NCBI RefSeq assembly: GCF_000153805.1
Contig: NZ_DS022298.1
Location: 2,112,827-2,176,826, forward strand
Direction: 5' to 3'
DNA length: 64,000 nucleotides
From: Synechococcus sp. BL107
Lineage (GTDB): Bacteria > Cyanobacteriota > Cyanobacteriia > PCC-6307 > Cyanobiaceae
In this document: positions 48,671 through 58,898 of the stretch, piece after piece
How the letters are laid out: each line of letters begins with the position of its first letter
How positions within the stretch are numbered: position 1 is the stretch's first letter
Position numbers and translations under genes: made by a program
Notes under the pieces: generated by a model
The model's database searches: none
What the model was told of the DNA's origin: nothing
What the model saw: only the letters and a program-made list of their open reading frames with translations

Positions 48671-51625
48671 ATGAGCCGTAACGTGGCTCGATCTGGTTTG
48701 CTTCCGTCGATGACAGTGACCGCCAGCAGCGGCAGCCCGCGCGTGTCTCCCCAGCTGTTCGACACCCTGCCAGTTTCCAGTGTTCGTCAGGCTGAACAGC
48801 AGGACCGATTCCCTGATTCAGTCGAACTCGACACGCTTGTCACCTTTTTCCGAAGCGGTCAAGATCGAATTGAGGCGGCCCGAATCATGGCGGCCAATGC
48901 CGAAGCGATCGTGGCGCGGGCCGCCAATCGCATCTTTGTCGGTGGCACACCACTGTCTTTTCTGGAAGCGCCTCTCACCACCGGTGACGAAATCCGGGCC
49001 AAAGATGCCACCCCGCTTGCTACTGACCAAGCCGCATTCCAAGACTCCGTTCGCACCTTCACCGGCGACAGCGACAGCACAAAGAGTGGAAATTTCTTAA
49101 GTCGATTGCTTGACGGCGCCGGCGGAGATGCAGATGTGCGCGTTGTTTTGCCCACGGGCTTCAACGCCATCAGTGTTGCGAAGTACGGACCCGCCTTCAT
49201 GCGGAAGTCCGTTCGGGATATGGGTTGGTTCCTGCGCTACGTGGGCTATGCCCTCGTGGCTGGAGATCCCAGCATCCTTGCGGTCAATACCCGGGGCCTA
49301 CGCGACATCCTGCAGGCGAACTGTTCCTTGGCTGCCACGAATGTTGCGCTCCAAGAAATGCGTGCAGCATCAGCACTTCTTTTAAAAGATCGGCCAGAGG
49401 CACGCCAACTGGCGATCGACTGTTTCAACGTTCTGCTGAAGGAACTGTCCGTTGCCACCCCGAGCACCCGTCAACGCCAAGGCAGCAAGGTGCAACAGGG
49501 CTTACAGCTCCCTGCGATTTATGCCTTGGCTTCCGAAGGACGCCAACGGTTCGAAATGCGACCTGCGTTATCTGGGGCGGAAAAAGCAGAGATCATCCGC
49601 GCGGCCTATCGCCAGATCTTTGAAAGGGATATCGCCAAGGGTTATTCCCAAAGTCCCTGTCCTGTTGAAGCTAGCCAGGTGGCCCAGGGACAAATTTCAA
49701 TGCGCGAATTTGTTCGCGCCCTTGGCCGCAGCAAGGAATATCGACAACAATTTCACGACCGGTTTGTGAACAGCCGCGTGGTGGAGCTCGCCTATCGCCA
49801 TTTCCTCGGTCGTGGGATCAGCTCAATCGAAGAGTTCAGAAAATCCTTTGCAATCGTGAGTGCCCAGGGCCTCAAGGGTCTAGTTGATGTCTTGGTGAAC
49901 TCCGCCGAATATGCCCAAAATTTTGGCGAAGAGATGGTTCCTTACCTTCGCGATCTTGGCGAAGAGGCCCAAGAAAGCGCTGGTTGGGGTTCAAACCGCA
50001 AATTGTTCAACTTCAGTGCACCGTTTGAGGGAGCACCGCAATACATCACGTTGTACGCGTCGTATCGCCAACCCTTCGCCGATCAGCACGTCTACGGAGG
50101 CAGCAACGATCCCGTCGGGAATCAGTACGGCGCCATTTTCCCTAGCGGGACCGATTCCGTCCGCACACGGCCAGCGCCCTATGGCTACGACAGCCGCCGA
50201 CTTCTGGTGAGCAACGGAATGGCCTCTCCCGGGCAGATGAACAGCAACCAGTTCCGCAGTAGCCGGCCTCGCAAGGTTGGCCCTCGGGTGATGCGTCTCC
50301 AACAAATAGCCACCGGTGGTTCCGTCAACCCGAGGCGTGGTGGGCAGCCCAGCGTTCGAAATACAGAGTCCAGCACCCAAGCCGTTATCAATGCGGTGTA
50401 TGTCCAGGTTTTGGGAAATGCTGGTTACGCCGGCGAACGGCTGACCTCAGCGGAAGCTCGTCTCGAAAACGGCGACATTTGCCTCCGCGAGTTTGTCCGA
50501 AGCGTGGCCCGCTCTGATGCATTCCGACGCCGCTACTGGAGCGGTCTCTACATCATCAAAGCGATTGAAGTCATGCATCGGCGCCTCCTCGGACGTCCAA
50601 CCTTTGGACGTTGGGAAATTGATGCCCTATTCGATACAGCCGCACGGCATGGGTTCTATGGAGTGGTGGATGCTCTCGTTAACGGAGAGGAATACAAGGA
50701 TTGCTTCGGGGAAGACACCGTTCCATACGAACGCTTCATCACCCCGAAAGATTTGAATGTGAGACGAACCGCCACGCTCACGCGAGAAGTGAAGCAATTC
50801 GGTTACGACAACTCGTCGTTCGTCCTGGGAAGTCGCCCTGATGCGAGCACAACACAAGTGTTTCGAGGCAGCGGTGACGTCACACGACGGAATTTGGCCA
50901 GCGCAGCAAAAAGTGCAAGCGCTGATTGGACAAGCCTTGCCCGTAACTTCAGAAAAGGTGAAGACCTGCAGTCAAGCCTTCGCTTGATTCGTCTCGGCGA
51001 ACCGATTGGAGGTGGCCGATCAACTACTGGTTTTGGGCTCTCGAAAACGAGATCGACATCCTCATCACCACTCACCCCGATGACTGGGGCTTTGTCTGCC
51101 ATCTCCGGCGCGGATGGCTACCGACTTCGCTCAAGCCTGCCCACAAACCTTCGCTTAAATCGGCCTTGCACTGAAAGCGATTTGCGATCGATCATTGATG
51201 CCACTTACAAGCAAGTTCTCAACCGAGTTCCACTGCAAGATGAGCGCCTGATCGAGGCGGAATCACGACTCCGCAACGACGACACATCGCTGAACCAGTT
51301 CGTTGAAGAAATCGCCATGAGTGACGCCTTCCAGACCAGGCTGTTCAACATGGCGCCCCTAAGGGCAGCGTCAGCGGCAACGATGGCTCTTCTTGGTCGC
51401 GCGGCTGCCCCTGCAGAAGTGAGCCGTTTTCTGACAATTCGCGCTCAAGCGGGGCAACCGGCAGCCGTTAAAGAGCTACTCGAGAAGCGGCCTGATGAGG
51501 ACACCGTTCCACGCATGGATGGCATGAATACCCGGGCAGGCGTTAGCCAAGCAACCCAGCAGCGAACAGCCGCGCTGTATCGCGGTAACGCCGCCATCAA
51601 TCCATCCACTGATGACGCGATCTAG
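48671..51625 (+). CDS. apcE: phycobilisome core-membrane linker ApcE
   Basis: The 984-residue linker has an N-terminal allophycocyanin-alpha-like domain (residues 1-240, with the loop insert at about 75-150) and a chromophore cysteine candidate at C218 (LQANCSLAATNVAL). Three linker (REP) repeats follow, at about 300-420, 560-690 and 830-945, which correlates with a three-cylinder core in other cyanobacteria. It anchors the phycobilisome core to the membrane and carries a terminal energy emitter. It is followed by an inverted-repeat hairpin, then apcA 411 nt further on. Confidence 0.97.
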   Translation: MSRNVARSGLLPSMTVTASSGSPRVSPQLFDTLPVSSVRQAEQQDRFPDSVELDTLVTFFRSGQDRIEAARIMAANAEAIVARAANRIFVGGTPLSFLEAPLTTGDEIRAKDATPLATDQAAFQDSVRTFTGDSDSTKSGNFLSRLLDGAGGDADVRVVLPTGFNAISVAKYGPAFMRKSVRDMGWFLRYVGYALVAGDPSILAVNTRGLRDILQANCSLAATNVALQEMRAASALLLKDRPEARQLAIDCFNVLLKELSVATPSTRQRQGSKVQQGLQLPAIYALASEGRQRFEMRPALSGAEKAEIIRAAYRQIFERDIAKGYSQSPCPVEASQVAQGQISMREFVRALGRSKEYRQQFHDRFVNSRVVELAYRHFLGRGISSIEEFRKSFAIVSAQGLKGLVDVLVNSAEYAQNFGEEMVPYLRDLGEEAQESAGWGSNRKLFNFSAPFEGAPQYITLYASYRQPFADQHVYGGSNDPVGNQYGAIFPSGTDSVRTRPAPYGYDSRRLLVSNGMASPGQMNSNQFRSSRPRKVGPRVMRLQQIATGGSVNPRRGGQPSVRNTESSTQAVINAVYVQVLGNAGYAGERLTSAEARLENGDICLREFVRSVARSDAFRRRYWSGLYIIKAIEVMHRRLLGRPTFGRWEIDALFDTAARHGFYGVVDALVNGEEYKDCFGEDTVPYERFITPKDLNVRRTATLTREVKQFGYDNSSFVLGSRPDASTTQVFRGSGDVTRRNLASAAKSASADWTSLARNFRKGEDLQSSLRLIRLGEPIGGGRSTTGFGLSKTRSTSSSPLTPMTGALSAISGADGYRLRSSLPTNLRLNRPCTESDLRSIIDATYKQVLNRVPLQDERLIEAESRLRNDDTSLNQFVEEIAMSDAFQTRLFNMAPLRAASAATMALLGRAAAPAEVSRFLTIRAQAGQPAAVKELLEKRPDEDTVPRMDGMNTRAGVSQATQQRTAALYRGNAAINPSTDDAI

Positions 51626-51689
51626 CGCGCCACAAGGTCTGATCGTTCATCAATAACGAAGCGATAACGCTGCTCAAAAATTCTGTCTA

Positions 51690-51723
51690 AAAAGTTCCGA
51701 TGAGGCCCGTCACCGGAACTTTT
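51690..51723 (+). terminator. hairpin between apcE and apcA
   Basis: AAAAGTTCCG (51690-51699) and CGGAACTTTT (51714-51723) form a perfect 10-bp stem with a 14-nt loop, 65 nt past the apcE stop. The T residues are in the stem itself, so it could act as a terminator or as a processing/attenuation structure between apcE and apcA. Confidence 0.65.
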
Positions 51724-52036
51724 CATTGTTTGGAATTTAAAAGGATGCAAACAGGAGAATCCACTGCGCCCCAATGGATTTCACAAATGGAGCTTGGCCA
51801 TGAAGAACTGTTACCCAAGCCCAAGGCAATGGACCAGCTCAGAGCAGAATGCCTCAGCCGACACGTTGCGCTCGAGAGCCACACCGATTCTTGTTGATCG
51901 TTGTGAACTCATCGGTGCAAAACGGTTCGACACCCTGTTTCAGCCATTACGCTGAGGCTTGATCCCTCGGGATCTCCCCCTTATTCACCGGATATCGGTC
52001 TCCTACGGGCGGCCGCTTGCTTCGAGGCAGAACTGC
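51724..52036. other. apcA upstream region, no convincing gene
   Basis: 313 nt lie between the apcE hairpin and the apcA start. A 65-codon ORF (51700-51897) starts inside the hairpin loop and has no recognised family, so it is not called. The stretch must contain the apcABC promoter and leader. A recognisable -10/-35 pair could not be singled out by eye. Confidence 0.5.
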
Positions 52037-52522
52037 ATGAGCATCGTCTCCAACTCGATCATCAACGCGGACGCCGAAGCCCGCTATCTAAGCCCTGGCG
52101 AACTCGACCAGATCAAGGCTTTCGTAACCGGCGGTCAGCGCCGTTTACGGGTAGCTCAGGTTCTGTGCGAAAGCCGTGAGCGCATTGTTAAGCAGGCCGG
52201 CGGTCAGCTTTTCCAAAAGCGTCCTGACGTCATTTCCCCAGGCGGCAATGCCTATGGCGAGGAAATGACTGCCACCTGTCTGCGCGACATGGATTACTAC
52301 CTGCGCTTGGTGACCTACGGCATCGTTGCTGGCGACGTCACACCGATCGAAGAAATCGGTGTGATTGGCGCTAAGGAGCTCTACCGCTCTCTAGGTACAC
52401 CTCTTGAAGCGATGGCAGAGGCCGTGCGTGAAATGAAAAATGTCGCCATGGGCCTTCTAACCGGCGCTGATGCCGATGAAGCCGGCACCTACTTCGACTA
52501 CGTGGTGGGCGCCCTCGCCTGA
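52037..52522 (+). CDS. apcA: allophycocyanin alpha chain
   Basis: The 161-residue product starts [20 protein letters not shown] and carries the phycocyanobilin attachment cysteine C81 ([18 protein letters not shown]). It assembles with ApcB into the trimers of the phycobilisome core. The start at 52037 is chosen because it gives the standard N-terminus; the frame upstream to 51959 is not conserved. Confidence 0.98.
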   Translation: MSIVSNSIINADAEARYLSPGELDQIKAFVTGGQRRLRVAQVLCESRERIVKQAGGQLFQKRPDVISPGGNAYGEEMTATCLRDMDYYLRLVTYGIVAGDVTPIEEIGVIGAKELYRSLGTPLEAMAEAVREMKNVAMGLLTGADADEAGTYFDYVVGALA

Positions 52523-52561
52523 ACACGCTGCTGACTTTCCTTCACGCCTTTCCCCGCATCC

Positions 52562-53050
52562 ATGCAAGACGCCATCACCAACGTCATCAATAAGTCCGAC
52601 GTCCAAGGCTTGTACTTGGACACGGCCTCGATGACCAACCTCGAATCGTATTTCGCCAGCGGTGAACTGCGGGTTCGGGCCGCTGCAACCATCAGCGCCA
52701 ACGCTTCCGCGATCATTCGCGATGCTGTTGCCAAAGCTTTGCTGTACTCAGACATCACCCGCCCGGGTGGAAATATGTACACCACCCGTCGCTATGCAGC
52801 ATGCATCCGCGATCTGGATTACTACCTGCGCTATTCCACCTACGCCATGTTGGCGGGTGACACCTCCATCCTCGACGAGCGTGTCTTGAATGGCCTCAAA
52901 GAGACCTATAACTCCCTTGGAGTTCCCATCGGCGCCACCGTTCAGGCCATTCAGGCCATGAAAGAGGTCACCGCAGGGCTGGTCGGCCCAGATGCCGGTA
53001 AGGAAATGGGTGTGTACTTCGACTACATCTGCTCCGGTCTCGGCAACTGA
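52562..53050 (+). CDS. apcB: allophycocyanin beta chain
   Basis: The 162-residue product begins [20 protein letters not shown] and has the chromophore cysteine C81 ([20 protein letters not shown]). The N-methylasparagine site is N71 in RPGGNMY. It pairs with ApcA. It follows apcA by 39 nt and is followed by apcC 5 nt later. Confidence 0.98.
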   Translation: MQDAITNVINKSDVQGLYLDTASMTNLESYFASGELRVRAAATISANASAIIRDAVAKALLYSDITRPGGNMYTTRRYAACIRDLDYYLRYSTYAMLAGDTSILDERVLNGLKETYNSLGVPIGATVQAIQAMKEVTAGLVGPDAGKEMGVYFDYICSGLGN

Positions 53051-53055
53051 AACCC

Positions 53056-53256
53056 ATGCGGTTGTTCAAAGTCACCGCTTGCATCCCCAGCCCTGAAAAG
53101 GTTCGGGCGCAGCGAGAACTCCAAAACACCTTCTTCACGAAGTGGGTTCCCTACGACAGTTGGTTCGCTGAACAACAGCGCATCCAAAAGCAAGGGGGAC
53201 GCATCATCAAGGTGGAACTCTGCACTGGAAACCGACAAGTCAACGTCGGAAATTAA
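53056..53256 (+). CDS. apcC: phycobilisome core linker ApcC (Lc7.8)
   Basis: The 66-residue product starts MRLFKVTACIPSPEKVRAQR and ends with GGRIIKVELCTGNRQVNVGN. It caps allophycocyanin trimers at the core cylinder ends. It is the last gene of apcABC and is followed by a strong terminator. Confidence 0.97.
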   Translation: MRLFKVTACIPSPEKVRAQRELQNTFFTKWVPYDSWFAEQQRIQKQGGRIIKVELCTGNRQVNVGN

Positions 53257-53276
53257 TCGCTTCGTTGCGACAAACA

Positions 53277-53304
53277 AAAGCCCAGCCAGATGGCTGGGCT
53301 TTTT
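53277..53304 (+). terminator. Rho-independent terminator of apcABC
   Basis: The stem AAAGCCCAGCC/GGCTGGGCTTT with an AGAT loop (53278-53303) is followed by T residues. It lies about 22 nt past the apcC stop. Confidence 0.95.
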
Positions 53305-53333
53305 TATTGCCCAACAATGCAGTTCTTTCCCAC

Positions 53334-54137
53334 CTACGAGAGTGTGTTGTCGACAAGCCTCTGAAAATCGAGTCCAGTCTCCATGCGGTTAGCGCCAAGC
53401 CAGAGCACGTATTCGTGGTTCCCGGCTGGCCCCGTAATTGGTGATGCCACGATTCCTTGGGGATGCCAATCAAGCGTCTGGGCGGCTGCCACCACCGTGC
53501 CGATCGCGTCGCAATGGGCAGCCGGATCACGCACCACACCCCCACGTCCGACCCGATCACGGCCCACCTCAAATTGAGGCTTCACCAGCACAAGGGCTTC
53601 TGCTTCAGAACCGCGAAGCAGACGACGCAATGCCGGCAGGATTAATCGCAAGGAAATAAACGACACATCCGTCACCGCCAGGGTGGGCCAAGGATCAGCC
53701 TCGCCATACAACGCCTCCGGCTGCAAATGGCGCAGATTGGTTCGTTCCCGCAGCACCACCCGATCATCCGTGCGCAAACTCCAAGCGGTTTGCCCATAAC
53801 CAACATCAATGCCATAAACACGTTTGGCACCGTGCTGCAGCAGACAATCCGTAAAACCACCCGTGGAGATCCCGCCATCCAGACAGATGCGTTCGTCCAC
53901 AGCCACCGGGAAGGCTTCTAACCCCGCCAGTAATTTCTCTCCACCCCTCGAGACAAACCGAGGTGGATGCTCCACCTGAAGCTGCAGGGAGTCCTTCACA
54001 TCATGACCGGGCTTATCGAGCACGGTCCCGACTCCATCCCGAACCTTGCCGGCACGGATCAACTGCTGCGCCTGCTGCCGGGAGGCCACAAGACCGCGAG
54101 CCACGAGCTCTAAATCAAGACGCTGTTTTGACCCCAT
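53334..54137 (-). CDS. tlyA: TlyA-family RNA methyltransferase
   Basis: With the ATG at 54137 (MGSKQRLDLELVARGLVASR) the product has 267 residues. An N-terminal S4 RNA-binding domain is followed by a Rossmann methyltransferase domain with RFVSRGGEKLLAGLEAF, CLDGGISTGGFTDCLLQHGA and VTDVSFISLRLILPAL. TlyA proteins 2'-O-methylate rRNA; they have been mislabelled hemolysins. It is convergent with apcC, separated by that terminator. Confidence 0.92.
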   Translation of the reverse strand: MGSKQRLDLELVARGLVASRQQAQQLIRAGKVRDGVGTVLDKPGHDVKDSLQLQVEHPPRFVSRGGEKLLAGLEAFPVAVDERICLDGGISTGGFTDCLLQHGAKRVYGIDVGYGQTAWSLRTDDRVVLRERTNLRHLQPEALYGEADPWPTLAVTDVSFISLRLILPALRRLLRGSEAEALVLVKPQFEVGRDRVGRGGVVRDPAAHCDAIGTVVAAAQTLDWHPQGIVASPITGPAGNHEYVLWLGANRMETGLDFQRLVDNTLS

Positions 54138-54234
54138 TCCGTCATAAAAGCAGACCCGATCCCAAAGAAAACAGGACATCCAGGGCTCGAATCGAATTCC
54201 GACGGGAGGATCTGCCTCAATTGACCGTCACGAC

Positions 54235-54435
54235 GTGTCCAACCACCAAATCCAACTTTCGAAGGTGGTTCCTCTGCTTCGGCCAGGAACATTCGTGACC
54301 CTGGAGAATCAACCATCGGATCTACCACCCTTCCAAGTCCTGCGTTGCCGAGGTGGTCGTTGCTGGGTTAGGCAGCAGGCTTGGGGACACCACGTTCAGT
54401 GGGAAGTTGAACATGGACGCTTAAACGCTGCCTAA
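54235..54435 (+). CDS. 66-residue small protein, unknown
   Basis: The ORF starts at GTG 54235 and reads MSNHQIQLSKVVPLLRPGTF, then LPPFQVLRCRGGRCWVRQQA and an end rich in His and Gln. The beta-rich composition suggests a small SH3-like or OB-like domain. The family is not recognised. It is divergent from tlyA, 97 nt from the tlyA start, and precedes ftsW by 117 nt. Confidence 0.65.
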   Translation: MSNHQIQLSKVVPLLRPGTFVTLENQPSDLPPFQVLRCRGGRCWVRQQAWGHHVQWEVEHGRLNAA

Positions 54436-54552
54436 CGACGCTCACCTCGACTGCAAAAGAATTAACAACTCCAGGTTGTTTTTCAGCATCAATGTCTTGG
54501 CAAACTCGGGAGATCGCGGCTCAATAGGACAACTTTTCAAATTTCCAACCCG

Positions 54553-55770
54553 TTGCTGAACGCTTCCGCCCCACGTCGTCGTTCTGCATCGCGTCAGCGG
54601 GTTAAGCAGGAAAAAAATGGGATCTTGCAGCGCTTGATGCCACTTCCCTGGCAACTTTGGCCGGCAGAAGCACGGCTGCTTGTTGGATTGGCAGCATTTT
54701 GGAGCGTGGCTGGCTTGGTGGTCTTGGCATCAGCGAGCTGGTGGGTTGCGCTGCGGGAAATGGGCGATGGCGCCTTTTACGTGAAACGCCAAACGATCTG
54801 GCTGCTTGCGAGCTGGAGCCTGCTGGGCCTCACGGTGAGCATCGACCTGCGGCGACTACTCAAGTGGGCGGGGCCAGGGCTGTGGATGGGCTGCATCCTG
54901 ATCGCCGCCACCCTGGTCATGGGCACCACAGTGAATGGAGCCAGCCGTTGGTTGGTTGTAGGTCCGCTACAAATTCAGCCGTCGGAACTGGTGAAACCGT
55001 TTGTGGTGCTTCAGGCCGCCAACCTATTTGCCTCGTGGACAAGGATGAACATCGATCAAAAGTTGCTCTGGCTAGCAAGCTTTGGAGGGCTGCTGTTACT
55101 GATCTTGAAACAGCCCAACCTCTCCACCGCAGCACTGATGGGCTTAACCCTTTGGATGGTGGCCCTTGCCGCTGGCCTGCGTTGGCGCAGTTTGATCGGG
55201 ACAGCCTTTGCAGGCGGTGCCCTTGGCACGGCAAGCATTTTGATTAACGAATACCAACGGTTGCGGGTGGTGTCGTTCCTCGACCCCTGGAAAGACCCGA
55301 TGGGCGATGGCTATCAATTAGTGCAAAGCCTGCTGGCGATTGGATCAGGCGGTGTGATGGGGCAGGGCTACGGCCTCTCCACCCAGAAACTGCAATATTT
55401 GCCCATTCAAAGCACCGATTTCATCTATGCCGTTTTTGCTGAGGAATTCGGCTTCGTGGGATCGCTCATGCTCCTGCTTTTCCTCATGCTGGTGGCCTGG
55501 GTCAGTCTCCGAGTGGCGCTGCGGTGCCGCAGCAATCAGGCCAGGCTTGTGGCCATCGGTTGCTGCACGATCCTGGTGGGGCAATCGATCCTCAACATCG
55601 CTGTGGCCTCTGGGGCGATGCCTACGACCGGCCTTCCACTACCGATGATCAGCTACGGCGGAAACTCGCTGATGTCGAGTCTGGTGATCATGGGCCTCTT
55701 AATCCGGTGCTCATTGGAATCAACAGGATTAATCGGACGCCGTTCAAACGCTCCACGTACAACGATTTAG
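54553..55770 (+). CDS. ftsW: cell-division lipid II polymerase FtsW
   Basis: The 405-residue product starts at TTG 54553 and has about ten membrane helices of the SEDS family. Motifs include GASRWLVVGPLQIQPSELVK, RVVSFLDPWKDPMGDGYQLV, GSGGVMGQGYG and a GLPLPMISYGGNSL segment near the end. FtsW polymerises glycan at the septum with PBP3. The first about 40 residues are Arg/Ser-rich and less conserved. It precedes the ccdA-ccs1 pair. Confidence 0.93.
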   Translation: MLNASAPRRRSASRQRVKQEKNGILQRLMPLPWQLWPAEARLLVGLAAFWSVAGLVVLASASWWVALREMGDGAFYVKRQTIWLLASWSLLGLTVSIDLRRLLKWAGPGLWMGCILIAATLVMGTTVNGASRWLVVGPLQIQPSELVKPFVVLQAANLFASWTRMNIDQKLLWLASFGGLLLLILKQPNLSTAALMGLTLWMVALAAGLRWRSLIGTAFAGGALGTASILINEYQRLRVVSFLDPWKDPMGDGYQLVQSLLAIGSGGVMGQGYGLSTQKLQYLPIQSTDFIYAVFAEEFGFVGSLMLLLFLMLVAWVSLRVALRCRSNQARLVAIGCCTILVGQSILNIAVASGAMPTTGLPLPMISYGGNSLMSSLVIMGLLIRCSLESTGLIGRRSNAPRTTI

Positions 55771-55858
55771 ACCAAGCCTTCGCCGGGAACAACAGCAATT
55801 CAACGAACAAAGCCAATCGCAACGTCCCAGAACTGGATAGGCTCATTAAGCCTGGTGG

Positions 55859-56578
55859 GTGTCTGTGGACTGGTTGCTGCTCTCCGAAATGGCCCAGCGC
55901 AGTGAAGCGCTGTTGAGCAGTGCGTTAGCGAACCCTGGCCCACTCACCATCGCGCTTGTCTTTGGCGGAGGGGCTCTGACCAGCTTGGGGCCCTGCTCGC
56001 TCTCCCTTCTTCCCGTAACGCTGGCATATCTGGCGGGTTTCGAGGACGGGCGCTCGCCATGGCAACGCAGCCTGGCTTTTTGCTTTGGAATCGTTGGCGC
56101 ACTCGTTGTGCTGGGGAGCTTGAGTGGACTGCTAGGAAAGATTTATGGCCAAATGCCAGCGTTGGTGCCAACTCTGGTGGCCATTCTTGCGGTCGCTATG
56201 GGCCTGAACCTGCTAGGCCTGATACGCATTCGCCTTCCTGCTGGACCTGATCCAAACAGTTGGCGCAACAAAGTTCCGGCCCCTTTTGCACCAGTGGCGG
56301 CGGGCCTTGCTTTCGGCGTTGCAGCCTCACCGTGCACCACACCAGTCGTGGCTGTTCTTCTCGGTTGGATTGCCCAAAGCGGCCGACCGTTAGTGGGGGT
56401 AGCGTTATTGACGAGTTTTGGCATCGGCCAAGTGCTGCCCTTGCTAATTGCAGGAACGTTTGCAGCCAGTGTTCCAAAGCTGCTTGAGCTTCGACCAATC
56501 GGACGATGGGTTCCTCCCATCAGTGGAGTCGTTCTTCTCACGACAGGCCTGCTCACCCTGCTTGCACGCTGGAGCTGA
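55859..56578 (+). CDS. ccdA: cytochrome c biogenesis protein CcdA
   Basis: The 239-residue product starts at GTG 55859 and has about six membrane helices with the two conserved Cys motifs [19 protein letters not shown] and [17 protein letters not shown]. It carries reducing power across the thylakoid membrane for System II cytochrome c maturation. Its TGA overlaps the ccs1 ATG (TGATG), so the two are coupled. Confidence 0.94.
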   Translation: MSVDWLLLSEMAQRSEALLSSALANPGPLTIALVFGGGALTSLGPCSLSLLPVTLAYLAGFEDGRSPWQRSLAFCFGIVGALVVLGSLSGLLGKIYGQMPALVPTLVAILAVAMGLNLLGLIRIRLPAGPDPNSWRNKVPAPFAPVAAGLAFGVAASPCTTPVVAVLLGWIAQSGRPLVGVALLTSFGIGQVLPLLIAGTFAASVPKLLELRPIGRWVPPISGVVLLTTGLLTLLARWS

Positions 56579-57858
56579 TGAGACGAATCGCTGCCTGGTT
56601 GTCAGACCTACGGGTTGCGATCGTTTTGCTGTTCTTGATCGCCCTTGCCAGCGCCGTTGGCACCGCTATTCCACAAGGGGATGCTCCCCGAAGCTATGTG
56701 GAGGCCTACGCCACGCGACCTTGGCTCGGCTTACTCCATGGAGAGCAGGTGCTTCAGCTTCAGCTCGACCATGTGTATTCCAGCGTTTGGTTCCTTGCTC
56801 TCCTGGCCTGGCTCGGCCTAGCGCTGATTCTGTGCAGCTGGCGACGCCAATGGCCGGCTCTTCAGGCCGCAAGGCGATGGATTGACTACCGCAACCCCCG
56901 CCAGCTCAGCAAACTCGCGATTGCAGAAAGTCTGCCGTGCACGGATTCCAACTCAGCACTTCAGGCCTTTTCATTGGTCTTAAGCCGACGGGGCTGGAGC
57001 CTCGAACGCAAAGACAACCGTTTTGCAGCCCGTAAAGGCACCGCAGGACGGGTTGGTCCATTGCTCGTCCATACCGGTTTAATCCTGCTGATGCTGGGTG
57101 CTGTTTGGGGAGTGCTTGCTGGGAATCGCCTGGAACGGTTCCTAGCCCCAGGTCGCACCCTCGACCTGCTGAGCCGCAATGGCGACTCTCAGGTATCGAT
57201 TCTTTTGGAAGCCTTTCAAGTGGACCGCGACCCTGCGGGGCGTGCTGAACAATTTCGCTCTCAGTTGCACCTCGAAGAAAACGGCAACTCGCTCGATCGC
57301 GAAATCAGCGTGAACCATCCCCTGCGGCATCGGGGAATCACCATCTATCAAGCGGATTGGTCACTCGCCGCGATCACCGTTCAAATCGGCCGAAGCCCAC
57401 AATTGCAGCTGCCGCTGCGCAGCTTCCCCGAGCTCGGGGAACAGGTATGGGGACTCGTCCTGCCGACTCGACCGGATGGAAGCGAACCCGTGTTTTTGAG
57501 TGTTGAAAACGAACAGGGTCCGATCAATATTTTTGACACTGATGGGACATTGCTCACCCTCCTGCGCCCCGGGGGACCAGCAGTTGACGTAAAAGGATTA
57601 CCGATGCGTGTGAATTCGGTTCTTCCCGCCAGTGGCTTGTTACTGAAGCGTGATCCAGGCGTCCCATTGGTGTATTTAGGCTTCGCCGTGATGCTCATCG
57701 GAGGGGGCCTCAGCTTGATCGCGACGCGTCAACTTTGGGCCATTGCCAGTGAAGGCCAACTACACGTGGGTGGCCTGTGCAATCGAAACCTCACCGCCTT
57801 TGCCAAGGAATTACCCAACTTGCTCAGGGAAACAGCACTAGCCGATCAGCAGGCCTGA
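56578..57858 (+). CDS. ccs1: cytochrome c biogenesis protein Ccs1/ResB
   Basis: From ATG 56578 ([20 protein letters not shown]) the product has 426 residues with membrane helices near residues 13-31, 64-82, 161-179 and 360-380, and a large lumenal domain. It works with CcsA in haem attachment. A frame upstream to 56506 is out of frame with the real CcdA product and is not used. It overlaps the convergent queF by 13 nt. Confidence 0.93.
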   Translation: MRRIAAWLSDLRVAIVLLFLIALASAVGTAIPQGDAPRSYVEAYATRPWLGLLHGEQVLQLQLDHVYSSVWFLALLAWLGLALILCSWRRQWPALQAARRWIDYRNPRQLSKLAIAESLPCTDSNSALQAFSLVLSRRGWSLERKDNRFAARKGTAGRVGPLLVHTGLILLMLGAVWGVLAGNRLERFLAPGRTLDLLSRNGDSQVSILLEAFQVDRDPAGRAEQFRSQLHLEENGNSLDREISVNHPLRHRGITIYQADWSLAAITVQIGRSPQLQLPLRSFPELGEQVWGLVLPTRPDGSEPVFLSVENEQGPINIFDTDGTLLTLLRPGGPAVDVKGLPMRVNSVLPASGLLLKRDPGVPLVYLGFAVMLIGGGLSLIATRQLWAIASEGQLHVGGLCNRNLTAFAKELPNLLRETALADQQA

Positions 57859-58259
57859 CGGCTGCCATGGCTGACTCGGACCACGGTATGGACGTTTCCC
57901 CGGGGATTGAAGTCTGCTTCTAGTTGCAACCAAACAGGATCACAGGCTGCCACTAAATCATCAACGATCCGATTGGACACCTCTTCATGGGAGATCGAGC
58001 GATCTCGGTAGCTGTTCACATACAGCTTGATGGCCTTGAGCTCCACTACCCGGGGACCAGGCTGATAGATAAGTCGGAGGACAGCAAAGTCGGGGTACCC
58101 AGAAAAGGGGCATTTACAGGTGAATTCCGGCAACTCAATGCTCACTTCATAGGCGCGACCCGGCCGAGGATTGTCAAAACAAATCAGCTCAGCCTCATCA
58201 ATCGCCCGTTCTCCATAAAGCGGAGTCTCGGTCCGTTGTTGAGATGCAGCTCCAGTCAA
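57846..58259 (-). CDS. queF: 7-cyano-7-deazaguanine reductase QueF
   Basis: The 137-residue product has the catalytic motif [19 protein letters not shown], with Cys50 as the nucleophile and Asp57, and [20 protein letters not shown], the NADPH/substrate-binding segment. It reduces preQ0 to preQ1 in queuosine synthesis. The other queuosine genes are not in this window. It overlaps the ccs1 stop by 13 nt. Confidence 0.94.
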   Translation of the reverse strand: MTGAASQQRTETPLYGERAIDEAELICFDNPRPGRAYEVSIELPEFTCKCPFSGYPDFAVLRLIYQPGPRVVELKAIKLYVNSYRDRSISHEEVSNRIVDDLVAACDPVWLQLEADFNPRGNVHTVVRVSHGSRQAC

Positions 58260-58315
58260 TGCTCAAAGGGGATCACTATGAAATGACCTTAAGCAACAAG
58301 GACACAGCAGTGTTC

Positions 58316-58331
58316 TGTAACAGCAATCACA
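58316..58331 (+). promoter_or_regulatory. NtcA-like site upstream of glnB
   Basis: TGTA-N8-CACA differs from the NtcA consensus TGTA-N8-TACA at one base, and lies 48 nt before the glnB start. NtcA control of glnB is known in cyanobacteria. A hairpin CACACC/GGTGTG (58328-58343) overlaps its end. Confidence 0.5.
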
Positions 58332-58369
58332 CCCCAAGGTGTGTTCCGAGCCATTCTGGATTCAGTTGA

Positions 58370-58717
<348 letters not shown>

Positions 58718-58898
58718 GGCTGAATTGCACAGAGCAACGCGGTGCTTAACCACCGCGTCGTTTCGCAAGCACATGGGATCCAATAAGCGTCGAAGCCATT
58801 AGCTCGAACGAGCAATCGCTTCAAATTCCACACAGGAAAGCTGGAGGTCGACACCCCCCGCCCCATAGATTCATAAATTCGTATGGGCGAGCGAGCCG

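Noticed and set aside
51700-51897. 65-codon ORF after apcE
   Set aside because: It begins in the loop of the apcE hairpin and has no ribosome-binding site or family match.
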